Source: Thalassotalea mangrovi
Lineage (GTDB): Bacteria; Pseudomonadota; Gammaproteobacteria; Enterobacterales; Alteromonadaceae
Direction of reading: 5' to 3'
Assembly (NCBI RefSeq): GCF_005116735.1
Contig: NZ_SWDB01000030.1
Coordinates: 38,021 to 102,020, forward strand
DNA: 64,000 nt
Shown: positions 8,737 through 18,112 of the stretch, one piece after another
How positions within the stretch are numbered: the first letter of the stretch is position 1
How the letters are laid out: every line of letters begins with the position of its first letter
Position numbers and translations under genes: made by a program
Notes under the pieces: model-generated
Seen by the model: only the letters and a program-made list of their open reading frames with translations
The model's database searches: none
What the model was told of the DNA's origin: nothing

Positions 8737-10302
8737 ATGTTTGGATTTGGCAAAAAAGAAAACGAACAGAATTTTGACTCAGTAACAAGTGACGTGGGTT
8801 CATTAAACATAAATAAGGTACAAAGCGAAGTTTCTGAGGCGCAAGACAGAGACTTAGTTTCAATGCGTGATAATGGCGATTCGCAAAATCCCACATCGAC
8901 TTCCCCGGAAAACTTTATTCAGGAATTTCAACCCTCAGGTACATCAGTACAGAAAGAGCAGATCAAATTAGGTTCGTTATCTGCAACAACAGCTGATGAT
9001 CGTGATGCCGGTGCTAATACACTTGTAAGTCAGCCTATTAACCCTATTGCTCTGGCTCCACGCCCAACCGATATTGATGAAACCGGGCTCAGCGAAAACC
9101 TGTTGTTAGATTTATTATTAAAAACGCTAAATTTACATGGCGCTAGTTCGGTTCCAGCACTTTGTAATCACCTTGCTCTTTCTGGGGGGGTGATTAAAGG
9201 GCTCATTGAAATCGGGAAAAGTAAATCGCTGATTGAAAACACCTCTCGTAATCTGCAGGGGGAAATCCGTTTCGATATTAGTCACATTGGTAGCATCCAG
9301 GCAGAAAAAGCCATGCTAAAAAGTGGCTATATCGGTGTCGCACCAGTACCCATAAAACAATACCACAAGGTATGTCGGGCACAATCGAATCGCAGCGAGC
9401 CGGTCACTGAAAAAGTATTTAATCAAGCCTTTGCCGGCGTTAACTTTGCCGATGATTTGGTAGAAAATGTTGGACCCGCGCTAAACTCATCAAAACCCAT
9501 TCTCATTTACGGCTTACCAGGAACCGGAAAAAGCTTTTTTTGCAGGCAGCTTAATAAAATTTTCGGCGATAATGTCCTTATCCCAAACGCTATAGAAGTA
9601 AATAATGAAATCATTCAGGTGTTTGATCCGGAAATTCATCAGTCGGTCGAATCTAAGCCTGACCAGCAATCTTTATTAAAGCTCGATTCCGGCCATGATC
9701 CACGTTGGGTGTTATGCAAAAGGCCTTTAGTGGTAACCGGCGGTGAATTGCACCTGGATATGCTGGAAACCAAGTTTGATGCCAATTCAAGAACTTATCG
9801 GGCGCCACTGCAGGTAAAAGCGAATAATGGCATTTTACTGCTGGACGATTTAGGGCGGCAAAAGGTGAGCCCTAAGGAGCTGTTTAATCGCTGGATTATC
9901 CCCTTAGAAGAACGACGTGATTTTCTATCTTTAATATCGGGCCTGCATTTTGAAGTGCCATTCGAGTTGATGATGCTGTTCTCCACCAATCTTGATCCTA
10001 GTGAGTTAATTGATGACGCTTTCCTGCGTCGTCTTGGTTACAAAATCCCGTTTGCGCCAATGGATCAAAACCAATATAGCCAGGTCTGGTATCAGGCATG
10101 CGATGAATTCGGAATTAACTGCCCTGAAACGGATTTTAACTATCTAATAGAAAATTTACACCGTAAGTACAACAAAGCTTTCCTGCCATGTTATCCCCGA
10201 GACTTGCTTTCAATCATGGGTGATCAAATGGCGTTTAAAACATTAGAACGGCAGGTAAGCCAGGAATTACTCGACTTTGCCTGGAAAAGTTATTTCGTTT
10301 GA
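8737..10302 (+). CDS. AAA-family ATPase embedded in tad locus
   Basis: A 521-residue cytoplasmic ATPase. Residues 1-120 are polar and low in complexity. Residues about 125-220 resemble a winged-helix-like module ending in GYIGVAPVPIKQYHK. The AAA core follows with Walker A GLPGTGKS (259-266), Walker B ILLLDD (Asp370-Asp371) and a sensor-like MLFSTN before a DDAFLRRL segment that resembles an arginine-finger region. It is not TadA or TadZ, which are encoded separately downstream. Its position between the peptidase and cpaB genes, with an AAGGGGG ribosome site, says it serves the Tad system, perhaps as a MoxR-like remodelling factor or regulator; that role is inference. Confidence 0.75.
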   Translation: MFGFGKKENEQNFDSVTSDVGSLNINKVQSEVSEAQDRDLVSMRDNGDSQNPTSTSPENFIQEFQPSGTSVQKEQIKLGSLSATTADDRDAGANTLVSQPINPIALAPRPTDIDETGLSENLLLDLLLKTLNLHGASSVPALCNHLALSGGVIKGLIEIGKSKSLIENTSRNLQGEIRFDISHIGSIQAEKAMLKSGYIGVAPVPIKQYHKVCRAQSNRSEPVTEKVFNQAFAGVNFADDLVENVGPALNSSKPILIYGLPGTGKSFFCRQLNKIFGDNVLIPNAIEVNNEIIQVFDPEIHQSVESKPDQQSLLKLDSGHDPRWVLCKRPLVVTGGELHLDMLETKFDANSRTYRAPLQVKANNGILLLDDLGRQKVSPKELFNRWIIPLEERRDFLSLISGLHFEVPFELMMLFSTNLDPSELIDDAFLRRLGYKIPFAPMDQNQYSQVWYQACDEFGINCPETDFNYLIENLHRKYNKAFLPCYPRDLLSIMGDQMAFKTLERQVSQELLDFAWKSYFV

Positions 10303-10348
10303 ATGGAACCGTCGGAGCCAACATTGCGCCGATTGTTAAGGAGAAACA

Positions 10349-11191
10349 ATGAATAAGAATACACTCGTCTTTATCCTGCTTTCGCTGATATTCGGGCTGG
10401 GCGCTGTCTACATGGCTAGAAACTGGATTGCGGATAATCGCCCTCAGGAAAACGTTACTGGCATGGTAAAGGTAATCACCGTCAACAGTAACCTTAACCC
10501 TGGTACGACGCTGGAACCTAAACATTTAAACGAAAAGTTTGTACCTGAAGCCATGGTGCCAAAAGGCGCGTTAACGGATAGAGCTCAGGCTACCGATATG
10601 CTGGTAAAAAACCCACTTTACAGTGGCGATATTATTCGTCAGCAACGCTTAGTGAAAAAAGGTGAGGGTAGCAGCCTGGCCAGTCTTATTCCGAAAAACA
10701 AACGGGCAGTGAGCATTCGGGTTAATGACATTGTCGGTGTATCGGGCTTTATTCTACCCGGTGACCGGGTTGATGTTTTGACCACCTATCGTGAACGTGG
10801 AGCTGAAACGGCCACTGAATTGGTGCTGTCAAATATTAAGATATTAGCCATCGATCAACGCGCTTCGAATGACGAAAACAAGCCACAGGTGGTGCGGGCG
10901 GTGACGTTAGAGGTCGATATTAAGCAGGCTGAAGTGTTAATGAGTGCGCAGAGTAAAGGGGCAATTCAGTTAGCTCTGAGAAACCCCCATGAAAATGGTG
11001 GCGAGCCGAAAGTGGCATCGCATCAAACACAACAACCGCAGCCAATGGTGATGACAACGGCAGTGCCAAAATCAATTAAGGAAACTAGGAAAACCAAGAA
11101 CGGGATCCAGCCACCGAAGCTTGTCGATCATAAAGTTCAGGTGATCCGTGTGGTAGCGACTGAAACAGTCAAGGTTAAAGGAACCGAATAA
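10349..11191 (+). CDS. cpaB: Flp pilus assembly protein CpaB/RcpC
   Basis: A 280-residue periplasmic protein with one N-terminal membrane segment (about 5-23). An SAF-like domain follows (VITVNSNLNPGTTLEPKHL, then YSGDIIRQQRLV), and then the RcpC core with the motif SIRVNDIVGVSGFILPGDRVD that marks this family. CpaB is thought to work with the secretin in the outer part of the Tad machine. The C-terminal ~60 residues are rich in Lys, Gln and Thr and look disordered. It sits directly before the secretin gene (14-base gap), the usual order. Confidence 0.93.
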   Translation: MNKNTLVFILLSLIFGLGAVYMARNWIADNRPQENVTGMVKVITVNSNLNPGTTLEPKHLNEKFVPEAMVPKGALTDRAQATDMLVKNPLYSGDIIRQQRLVKKGEGSSLASLIPKNKRAVSIRVNDIVGVSGFILPGDRVDVLTTYRERGAETATELVLSNIKILAIDQRASNDENKPQVVRAVTLEVDIKQAEVLMSAQSKGAIQLALRNPHENGGEPKVASHQTQQPQPMVMTTAVPKSIKETRKTKNGIQPPKLVDHKVQVIRVVATETVKVKGTE

Positions 11192-11205
11192 GAAGGAATT
11201 TATCG

Positions 11206-12678
11206 ATGAAATCTATGGAATTAGCGAAACACTTATTCACCTGCTGCCTGATACTGTTATTTGTATTATTTGTGCGCAGTCCTGCCAATGCGGGTGGTAA
11301 CACGGAACTGGAAAGCTCCAGTATTAAAATACCAATTTTTCAGTCTAAACACCTGAATGTAGCCGGTAATATTAGCCGGGTGTCGATCGGCAACCCAGAA
11401 ATCGCCGATATATTAGTACTAAGGCAAGGCACCTTATATGTTGTTGGTAAATCTCTTGGCCATACTAACGTGCTGATTTGGGATAAAAACGACAAAGTCA
11501 TTGATATTTTAAACCTGGAAGTCAGCCATGATTTAAATGGCTTGCGCGAACGTTTTTACCGGTATCTTCCCGATGAGCCGATTGGCATTGAATCATCACA
11601 AGGGAACCTTGTATTAACCGGCGAAGTCACCTCATTGAATAAAATGAGCCAGGCCATGGATTTGGCGGAAGGTTATGCGCAAGCAGCGTCTGTAGGTGAT
11701 GCCGAAAGTAAGGTTGTCAATATGATGTCGGTTGGCGGCGGTCATCAGGTCATGCTGGAAGTGACCGTTGCCGAAGTTCAAAGCGAAGTCGCCCGTCGCC
11801 TGGATTCAAAAATGCTTCTGGCCGTGGATGGCAGTGATGGCAATGTAGGTATTGCTTCAGGTTCTGATTTACTCAACTCGCTGGGACTGTCAGACGCCAT
11901 TGAACGAGGTTTTTTCGGATCCTTAGTAGATGGCGATTTGTTATTTGATTTTGCTCTGGATGTAGCTAAAAAAAATGGCCTGGCAAAGATTTTGGCAGAG
12001 CCGAATATTACCGCATTAAGTGGCCAGTCAGCGGAGTTTTTATCTGGCGGCGAGTTCCCTATCCCGGTGCCAGACAGAGATGGTATTACCATTCAATATC
12101 GTGATTTTGGTGTTGGTGTTAGCTTTGTTCCTACCATATTAGATTCCGGGCAAATTAATCTTAATTTAAAAGTGTTAGTCAGTGAGCTGAGTAATGCAGC
12201 TTCAATTTCTATCATGCCAGATGAAACCAATACTCAAATGACAGTGCCCTCAATAGTAAAACGAACGACGTCAACTACTGTGGAGCTCGGCGATGGTCAA
12301 ACCATTGCTATCGGTGGCTTGATTAGCGATACCTTTCGTGAGTCCGTTAATAAAATACCGGGATTGGGGGATATTCCTATCCTTGGTCAGTTATTCCGCT
12401 CGCAGGAGTTTGTTAAAGGTCAAACCGAGCTGGTGATTATGGTAACACCCCGCCTGGTTCGTCCATTTAATAAAGAAGGTATTTCACTGCCAACCGATGG
12501 TTTTGTAGAGCCAGGTGATCTTGAGTTTTACCTGTTAGGAACCATGTCCTCTCGTCCAGTATTGGTGGAAAAGCAGCAACAGGCATCGGATGGGCAGGTA
12601 AAGCTGGATGATCAGACGTTATTGCCGGATGACGGTGGCACCGAACAAAAATACGGCCATGAGCTGGCAAACCTTTAA
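11206..12678 (+). CDS. cpaC: Tad secretin CpaC/RcpA
   Basis: The outer-membrane channel of the Tad pilus. A signal peptide (residues 1-28) is followed by the N-terminal pilus-secretin domain (FQSKHLNVAGNISRVSIGNP to about 100), a BON-like region, and the secretin domain from about 185 to 425. The secretin core shows AEPNITALSGQSAEFLSGGE, VELGDGQTIAIGGLI and the terminal GLGDIPILGQLFRS motif, then TELVIMVTPRLVRP, which closes the secretin fold. Length (490) fits RcpA/CpaC. A polar tail of about 60 residues follows. Confidence 0.95.
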   Translation: MKSMELAKHLFTCCLILLFVLFVRSPANAGGNTELESSSIKIPIFQSKHLNVAGNISRVSIGNPEIADILVLRQGTLYVVGKSLGHTNVLIWDKNDKVIDILNLEVSHDLNGLRERFYRYLPDEPIGIESSQGNLVLTGEVTSLNKMSQAMDLAEGYAQAASVGDAESKVVNMMSVGGGHQVMLEVTVAEVQSEVARRLDSKMLLAVDGSDGNVGIASGSDLLNSLGLSDAIERGFFGSLVDGDLLFDFALDVAKKNGLAKILAEPNITALSGQSAEFLSGGEFPIPVPDRDGITIQYRDFGVGVSFVPTILDSGQINLNLKVLVSELSNAASISIMPDETNTQMTVPSIVKRTTSTTVELGDGQTIAIGGLISDTFRESVNKIPGLGDIPILGQLFRSQEFVKGQTELVIMVTPRLVRPFNKEGISLPTDGFVEPGDLEFYLLGTMSSRPVLVEKQQQASDGQVKLDDQTLLPDDGGTEQKYGHELANL

Positions 12679-12709
12679 ATCGGTTCGTCTGTAAAAATAA
12701 GGAAATAGC

Positions 12710-13045
12710 ATGAATACGTTAATGAATACTTGCGCACTGATTAGCATGACAATTTTATTTACGGCAGGGTGCAGCAGCAATAACGGCTCAGAGGAAGTTA
12801 GCCAGGAAATGGAAGTAGTCGAGACCAAGTTTACTAACTCCGGAAAATACCTGGCGATTATCGATCAGCAGATACTTGACCCATCTGCACCAGAAACCAA
12901 TGCTGGTGTCGTGAATTCTTTAAATGGCGCGCTAGGACAAGAGGCGATGAATAACTATCGTAAAAGTACTTATGCACCTAAGGAAGGCCGGGCCAGTACG
13001 TCTTCTACGGCTGGCTCTTCTTCAGGTTCTACTAGCCGCAATTGA
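12710..13045 (+). CDS. Small lipoprotein of the tad locus
   Basis: A 111-residue protein with a lipoprotein signal: hydrophobic stretch then TAGC with Cys21 as the expected lipidated residue. The mature part is polar with a Ser/Thr/Gly-rich tail. No domain is recognised. Its place after the secretin gene is where CpaD/RcpB-type or pilotin-like lipoproteins occur in other Tad clusters, so it may help secretin assembly. The sequence shows no clear CpaD similarity, so that is positional inference only. Confidence 0.7.
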   Translation: MNTLMNTCALISMTILFTAGCSSNNGSEEVSQEMEVVETKFTNSGKYLAIIDQQILDPSAPETNAGVVNSLNGALGQEAMNNYRKSTYAPKEGRASTSSTAGSSSGSTSRN

Positions 13046-13093
13046 TAAAAGTTGCTCTGAGCTAGTCGTGTAAATAACAAAAGGGTATCAGTC

Positions 13094-14533
13094 GTGAATG
13101 TAATGTCTAATTATTTAAAACCGTTAAGAAAACAACAGGGAAATATTATTGTGGTATTTACTATCTCCCTGCTTTCTCTGATCGGTTTAAGCGCCTTGGC
13201 GCTGGATGGTGGGCATATGCTGTTGAGCAAAACTCGTTTGCAAAACATTGTTGATAGTGCAGCGCTTCATGCGGCCAAAGAAATCGATCTTGGAGCCAGT
13301 CATGATGAGGCTCGATTAGCGGCATTGGCAATTATTAATCAGAATCTTCAGGCTACTGAAAATGCTGATCTTCAGGCAAGTTTTACCTATACCAGTGCCG
13401 ATGAGTTTAGTATCAGCGTCACGCCACATCTGGAAATCGACTTTTCCGAGCGTCCTGACCCGTTTATCAGTTCAACATTAGGTTCGGCAACCTACGTTAA
13501 AGTGGTGATGCACGACTTGGCGCTTAGTAGTTATCTGGCCAATGTGTTTGGCTTTGACAAAGAGGTATCGGCATCGGCGCTGGCCGGCCCAAGTACGGAA
13601 ATTGTCGATTGCTACAATGATCTAGCGCCGATTATGGCCTGTGGTACACCACCGCCTCCGGGGGGATCTCAGGATGATCATTTATTTGGTTATGACTATA
13701 ACCAGATTCAACTGATGAAAACTGGCTCCAACTCAGATCCGGAAGTAGGACCAGGCAATTTTCAAATTGTTCGTTTGCCTGGCGATGCTGGTGGTAATGA
13801 TGCGATGCGCAGTCTGGCCGGTGCTGCTTTTCAGAACGATATTTGTTTCTCTCCCAGTACCGCAGGTCTGGAAACGGAACCTGGAAACACGGTTGGCCCT
13901 ATATATAATGGCCTGAATACTCGATTTGGCATAGATACACCACAACTTCCGGCCGACGAATATCCCCGAGATGTGAATACTTGTCATGGTGATCTAATCG
14001 AACTGGATTCCAATAATGCCTTACCGGAAATTGTACAGGTTACTGCGATGGGACCTGTGAATCCATCGGAGAGATTTACGACAAAAATGGCTGGTGAAAC
14101 ACTGAGTCAGGGATATTACGCCTATGACGAGGATACCGACAGCTATCAGACTCAGGATTTTTATGATTATGAGGACTATGATGCGACGGCGGAATGCCCG
14201 GCAAGCGCTGCTGATAGCGGACAGGGTCAGGATGTGTTTGTCAATAACATCGTAGAAGCCAGCGAGACAGCAAGCGTTGATCGTCGCATCCTTAATATTC
14301 CCATTGCTCATTGCACCGGTGACGAAAATGGTCAAACCACAATCAACTATCTGGGCACCGGGTGTTTTTATATTATGCAGCCGATCACCTCTCATGGCGG
14401 CCAGGATTCCTTTATCGTTGGCCAGTTTATCGAAAACTGCACCTCTGAAGGGGCAGCCAGTTGGCAGGCTACGGATAACAATGGTCCCTATACGATAGTG
14501 CTCTACCATGTACCAGACAGCAGCGACTCCTAG
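13094..14533 (+). CDS. tadG: TadG-like Tad pilus assembly protein
   Basis: The N-terminus has the Tad-type membrane anchor: basic start, QQGNIIVVFTISLLSLIG and the conserved ALDGGHMLLSKTRLQNIVDS segment typical of putative TadG/Flp-assembly proteins. The remaining ~400 residues are extracytoplasmic and rich in Asp, Tyr and Gly, with several Cys. I see no von Willebrand A motif, so it is a TadG-related rather than a classical TadG protein. The start is GTG 13094, with AAGGG eight bases upstream; ATG 13103 is the alternative. It precedes two TadE-like genes, as in other loci. Confidence 0.85.
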   Translation: MNVMSNYLKPLRKQQGNIIVVFTISLLSLIGLSALALDGGHMLLSKTRLQNIVDSAALHAAKEIDLGASHDEARLAALAIINQNLQATENADLQASFTYTSADEFSISVTPHLEIDFSERPDPFISSTLGSATYVKVVMHDLALSSYLANVFGFDKEVSASALAGPSTEIVDCYNDLAPIMACGTPPPPGGSQDDHLFGYDYNQIQLMKTGSNSDPEVGPGNFQIVRLPGDAGGNDAMRSLAGAAFQNDICFSPSTAGLETEPGNTVGPIYNGLNTRFGIDTPQLPADEYPRDVNTCHGDLIELDSNNALPEIVQVTAMGPVNPSERFTTKMAGETLSQGYYAYDEDTDSYQTQDFYDYEDYDATAECPASAADSGQGQDVFVNNIVEASETASVDRRILNIPIAHCTGDENGQTTINYLGTGCFYIMQPITSHGGQDSFIVGQFIENCTSEGAASWQATDNNGPYTIVLYHVPDSSDS

Positions 14534-14543
14534 GAATGGCAAA

Positions 14544-15017
14544 ATGAAAACATTGACATACAAGAGCCGGAAAAATCAGCAGGGGGTGGCGGCAATAGAA
14601 CTGACCATTATTTTGCCGTTTTTCTTATTGTTGTTTTTTGCCACCAGTGAGTTTGGCCGCTTAATGTATCAGTATAATGCTCTGACCAAAACCGTCCGAG
14701 ACGCGACTCGCTTCGCTACTAGTCATGCCAGCCCGGGAACGACCGGCGCCGTTGATTTAAGCCAAATCTCCAATGAAATAAATAACATTATTAAATATGG
14801 GCAGCTGACACCCGGCACTTCATTGCTGCCTAATGTCGACCAGGATGGTGTGATGACAATCGTTGTTAGTGAAAGTGATGATTTGATTACCATTGCCGTT
14901 ACCTACTATTGGCAACCTATCTTTGCTGACTTTATTCCCGGCTTTTTCAGTGACACCGAGATTAACCTTAATTTCCCTATTTCGGCTCAATACACGATGA
15001 GGGTAATCGATGTCTAA
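14544..15017 (+). CDS. tadE: TadE-like pseudopilin
   Basis: A 157-residue minor pilin-like protein: short basic leader, QQGVAAIELTIILPFFLLLFF hydrophobic helix with a Glu five residues after the processed Gly, then EFGRLMYQYNALTKTVRDA, the hallmark of TadE. I set the start at ATG 14544 because AGGA lies upstream and the resulting leader has normal length; the frame is open back to 14508, which would overlap the preceding gene. Its 3' end overlaps the next TadE-like gene by 8 bases, suggesting coupled translation. Confidence 0.9.
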   Translation: MKTLTYKSRKNQQGVAAIELTIILPFFLLLFFATSEFGRLMYQYNALTKTVRDATRFATSHASPGTTGAVDLSQISNEINNIIKYGQLTPGTSLLPNVDQDGVMTIVVSESDDLITIAVTYYWQPIFADFIPGFFSDTEINLNFPISAQYTMRVIDV

Positions 15018-15492
15018 ATTACAGACTCAAAGAGGCGTTTACACCGTCGAGTTTGCCATAGTTGGCGCTATTTTCTTCCTGTTCTTGTTTGCGGTACTGG
15101 AAATAGGCCGGTTATTTTTTACCTGGAACGTGCTAACAGAGGTTTCAAGGCGGGGAGCCCGTCTGGCCACCGTATGTAATTTATTGTCTGATACCAGTGA
15201 CCCGACATCGATTTCCGTACCGGTGCCGATGAGTGATCTAGCGACGTTTGCTAACGATAACTTATTGCCAAACCTGTCAACGGCAAATTTACAAATCAGC
15301 TATTTAACCGATGCTGGTACACCCGCTAGTAGTCATACGCAGATTAATTTTGTCCGTGCCGATATTGTCAATTACCAGCATCAGTTACTGATACCATTTG
15401 TCAGCCTGACGTTAAATTCTCCGACATTTACCACTGTGTTACCTAGAGAAAGCCTTGGTGTAACCCGCTGGGGTTACACCGATTGCACTTAA
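15010..15492 (+). CDS. Second TadE/TadF-like pseudopilin
   Basis: A 160-residue relative of the preceding protein with QRGVYTVEFAIVGAIFFLFLF and EIGRLFFTWNVLTEVSRRGAR. The Gly-Val-Tyr-Thr-Val-Glu start resembles the Flp-type cleavage motif. Tad systems usually have a TadE plus TadF pair that is processed by the same peptidase and is needed for pilus assembly; by order this would be the TadF equivalent. It begins inside the last codons of the upstream gene (8-base overlap). Confidence 0.88.
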   Translation: MSKLQTQRGVYTVEFAIVGAIFFLFLFAVLEIGRLFFTWNVLTEVSRRGARLATVCNLLSDTSDPTSISVPVPMSDLATFANDNLLPNLSTANLQISYLTDAGTPASSHTQINFVRADIVNYQHQLLIPFVSLTLNSPTFTTVLPRESLGVTRWGYTDCT

Positions 15493-15507
15493 GATTAAGG
15501 GATCATC

Positions 15508-16764
15508 ATGAATACCAGACTCATCGAACTCAATGAAGTGTCTACATTACCCCTAGCTGATGGCTTGGATTTACCCCAGGGTAAGCAAATTTCATTGCCT
15601 TTTCTGGTACATTGCCTGGTGGTCTGTACCAACCCGGTAATTGGCGCAGCGATCAAAAAAACATTAGATCAGGCTCACAATTTAATGGTTGCTATTGAAC
15701 CCAGGCTACCGGAAGAGCTTTCTGATTATCAGTTTATTCTATTGGTTGATTCAGGCGATCAACACCTCACCCTGTCAGTGCTTGAACAGGCGCATATGGC
15801 AGAGAAACACGTGTTACTTGTGGGCGATAATATTGCCGCAGACTTGATGCGTAGAGCCATTCAGTTGCAGATCAGGGACTTTATCCCCCTGGATAACTTT
15901 GAGCAGGAAATTTTCCCTGCGGTTGAGCGCATCGTGGTACAAATTGCCCAGCAAGTAAAGCTGGCCCCCATTGTTTCCATTATTAATGGTAAAGGCGGCT
16001 CGGGTGCCAGCTTTTTAAGTCATGCCATCGGGCAAATCTATAGCGAGCAATATAAAGAGGGAATTGCCCTTTATGATGGAGATTTTCAACATGGTTCGTT
16101 AGCAAATATGCTTGGGGTGGAGCCAGAATACTACCTGGATAATGCATTGATGGAGGTGGGCAGCCTCGATGGAATTGCGATCAAATCGATGATGAGTAAA
16201 GCCAATAACCTTTGCCTGTTGCCGGTAAAGCCGTATTCCCATTTAACAGAACTGAGCTGTATTGACGAAAAAGATATTGCCCTGTTGATCAATAAAATGC
16301 GCTATCACTTTGAACTGGTCATTGCCGATTTATCGCGGGGACTGGAGGCAAACCATCTCAATATGGTGTTAAGTTCCGATATTATTTACGTGGTGGTGCA
16401 ACAAAATATTGCCAGCATACGTGAGTCGAAAGCCCTCGTTAAACAGCTGATAAACTGGCAGCAGATAGATAAAGGCAAAATTCACCTGATTGTAAACCGC
16501 TATAGTGAAAAGCACATCAGTATTTCCATTGATGATATAAAACAGGCTATCGGTATCGACTCGGTCTTTGTTGTGCAAAATAACTTTGAACTGGCCAGTG
16601 CTGCCACAGATTTAGGAAAACCATTAAGTAAAATTGAAGGCTCTGCTGGCATTCGCCAACAACTGAACTATATCGTCACCAAAACATCACCGATTGCAAT
16701 GGATATTAATATAAACAGGCCTGGTTTTTGGGCTCGCCTGATCGGTAAGGATACAAGGAAATAA
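15508..16764 (+). CDS. tadZ: TadZ/CpaE-like pilus localisation ATPase
   Basis: A 418-residue protein with an N-terminal receiver-like domain (about 30-145) and a C-terminal MinD/ParA-type ATPase domain. The P-loop reads NGKGGSGASFL (160-170): the first, deviant-Walker lysine is present but the canonical lysine before Ser/Thr is Ala, as in atypical TadZ proteins that bind but hydrolyse nucleotide poorly. The YDGDF motif and DLSRGLE region follow. Known TadZ/CpaE proteins place the Tad machine at the pole. It is 2 bases before tadA, which fits a working pair. A clear AAGGGATC ribosome site precedes the ATG. Confidence 0.92.
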   Translation: MNTRLIELNEVSTLPLADGLDLPQGKQISLPFLVHCLVVCTNPVIGAAIKKTLDQAHNLMVAIEPRLPEELSDYQFILLVDSGDQHLTLSVLEQAHMAEKHVLLVGDNIAADLMRRAIQLQIRDFIPLDNFEQEIFPAVERIVVQIAQQVKLAPIVSIINGKGGSGASFLSHAIGQIYSEQYKEGIALYDGDFQHGSLANMLGVEPEYYLDNALMEVGSLDGIAIKSMMSKANNLCLLPVKPYSHLTELSCIDEKDIALLINKMRYHFELVIADLSRGLEANHLNMVLSSDIIYVVVQQNIASIRESKALVKQLINWQQIDKGKIHLIVNRYSEKHISISIDDIKQAIGIDSVFVVQNNFELASAATDLGKPLSKIEGSAGIRQQLNYIVTKTSPIAMDININRPGFWARLIGKDTRK

Positions 16765-16766
16765 GT

Positions 16767-18089
16767 ATGATTACGTTGCAAAAAACTACTCAGGATTATG
16801 ATGTCCTCGGTGTTAAAGAGCTGGCATTAAAGCAGGATATATTTGCACAAATTCTGAAAATGCTGGATCTCGCGGTGCTGGAAAGCATGGACGAGAAAGA
16901 CGCGAAAGAACAGATAACTGAATTGTGTAATCAGCTACTCAATGCCAGTTCGCATCCGTTAAACATAAGCTCAAGAAAAAAGCTGATTAAGCTGATTATT
17001 GATGAGATTCTTGGGTTAGGGCCCCTGGAGACCTTGCTCGCTGATCCGTCGATTTCCGATATCCTGGTGAATAATCACAATAATATTTTTGTTGAGAAAA
17101 ACGGCATCCTGGAGAAGGTTCCAGTCACCTTTTATGACGACAGGCATTTATTAAACATTATTGATCGCGTTGTCTCTGGAGTTGGTCGTCGTATTGATGA
17201 GTCTACCCCTATGGTGGATGCTCGTCTCGCTGATGGTTCACGGGTAAATGCCATTATCCCGCCACTCGCATTGGACGGTCCGTGTCTGTCGATTCGGCGT
17301 TTTACCGTTGAAAAACTCAAAGCCGAGCAACTGATTGAATTTGGTTCAATGAGTGCGGAGATGGGGCAGTTTATCCATGCCATAGTCGAAGGAAAATTAA
17401 ACGTCTTGATCTCTGGTGGTACCGGCAGTGGTAAAACCACCTTGCTTAATATTCTTTCCGGCTATATCCCTGCCAATGAACGCATTATCACTATCGAGGA
17501 TTCGGCCGAGCTGCAGTTACAACAACCTCATACGGTGCGCCTGGAAACCCGGGTGGCGAATATTGAGGGTAAGGGCGAAATTCATCAACGGGATCTGGTA
17601 CGCAACTGCCTGCGGATGCGCCCGGATCGTATCGTGATAGGTGAGGTGCGTGGTGCTGAGGCGCTAGACATGCTGGCGGCAATGAATACCGGGCACGAAG
17701 GCTCGCTGACGACGTTACACGCTAACTCGCCGCGTGATGCCCTGGGGCGGATGGAAAACATGGTGTGTATGGCAGGATTTGATATGCCGGTGGTAAATAT
17801 CCGTTCACAAATTGCATCGGCAATTGATGTGGTTATTCAGACTCAGCGAAATGAGGATGGCCGGCGCCGAATCACCAGTATCCAGGAAGTCAACGGCATG
17901 GAAGGTGATGTAATTACCATGTCGGAAATTTTTCGTTTTGCCCGCAATGGGCGTGATGAAGATGGCAAAGTTCTTGGTGAATTTGTCGCTACTGGTGTTA
18001 TTCCTAACTTCAATAAGCAACTGCAATTGAAAGGAATTAACCTGCCAAACTCGGTGTTTGGCGTCGACTTTAAAATGCCAGTATTTTAA
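16767..18089 (+). CDS. tadA: Tad pilus assembly ATPase TadA/CpaF
   Basis: The hexameric motor ATPase (440 residues) of the GspE/VirB11 superfamily. Visible motifs are SGGTGSGKTTLLN (Walker A, about 216-228), TIEDSAELQL (Asp box), LRMRPDRIVIGEVRGAEA (Walker B) and NTGHEGSLTTLHANSPRDAL (His box). The N-terminal half has the CpaF-type VNNHNNIFVEKNGILEKVP stretch. It powers both extension and, in studied cases, retraction of Tad pili at the inner membrane. It follows tadZ closely and precedes the two platform genes. Confidence 0.97.
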   Translation: MITLQKTTQDYDVLGVKELALKQDIFAQILKMLDLAVLESMDEKDAKEQITELCNQLLNASSHPLNISSRKKLIKLIIDEILGLGPLETLLADPSISDILVNNHNNIFVEKNGILEKVPVTFYDDRHLLNIIDRVVSGVGRRIDESTPMVDARLADGSRVNAIIPPLALDGPCLSIRRFTVEKLKAEQLIEFGSMSAEMGQFIHAIVEGKLNVLISGGTGSGKTTLLNILSGYIPANERIITIEDSAELQLQQPHTVRLETRVANIEGKGEIHQRDLVRNCLRMRPDRIVIGEVRGAEALDMLAAMNTGHEGSLTTLHANSPRDALGRMENMVCMAGFDMPVVNIRSQIASAIDVVIQTQRNEDGRRRITSIQEVNGMEGDVITMSEIFRFARNGRDEDGKVLGEFVATGVIPNFNKQLQLKGINLPNSVFGVDFKMPVF

Positions 18090-18112
18090 AGGCATATATT
18101 AAGGAGAGAGCA

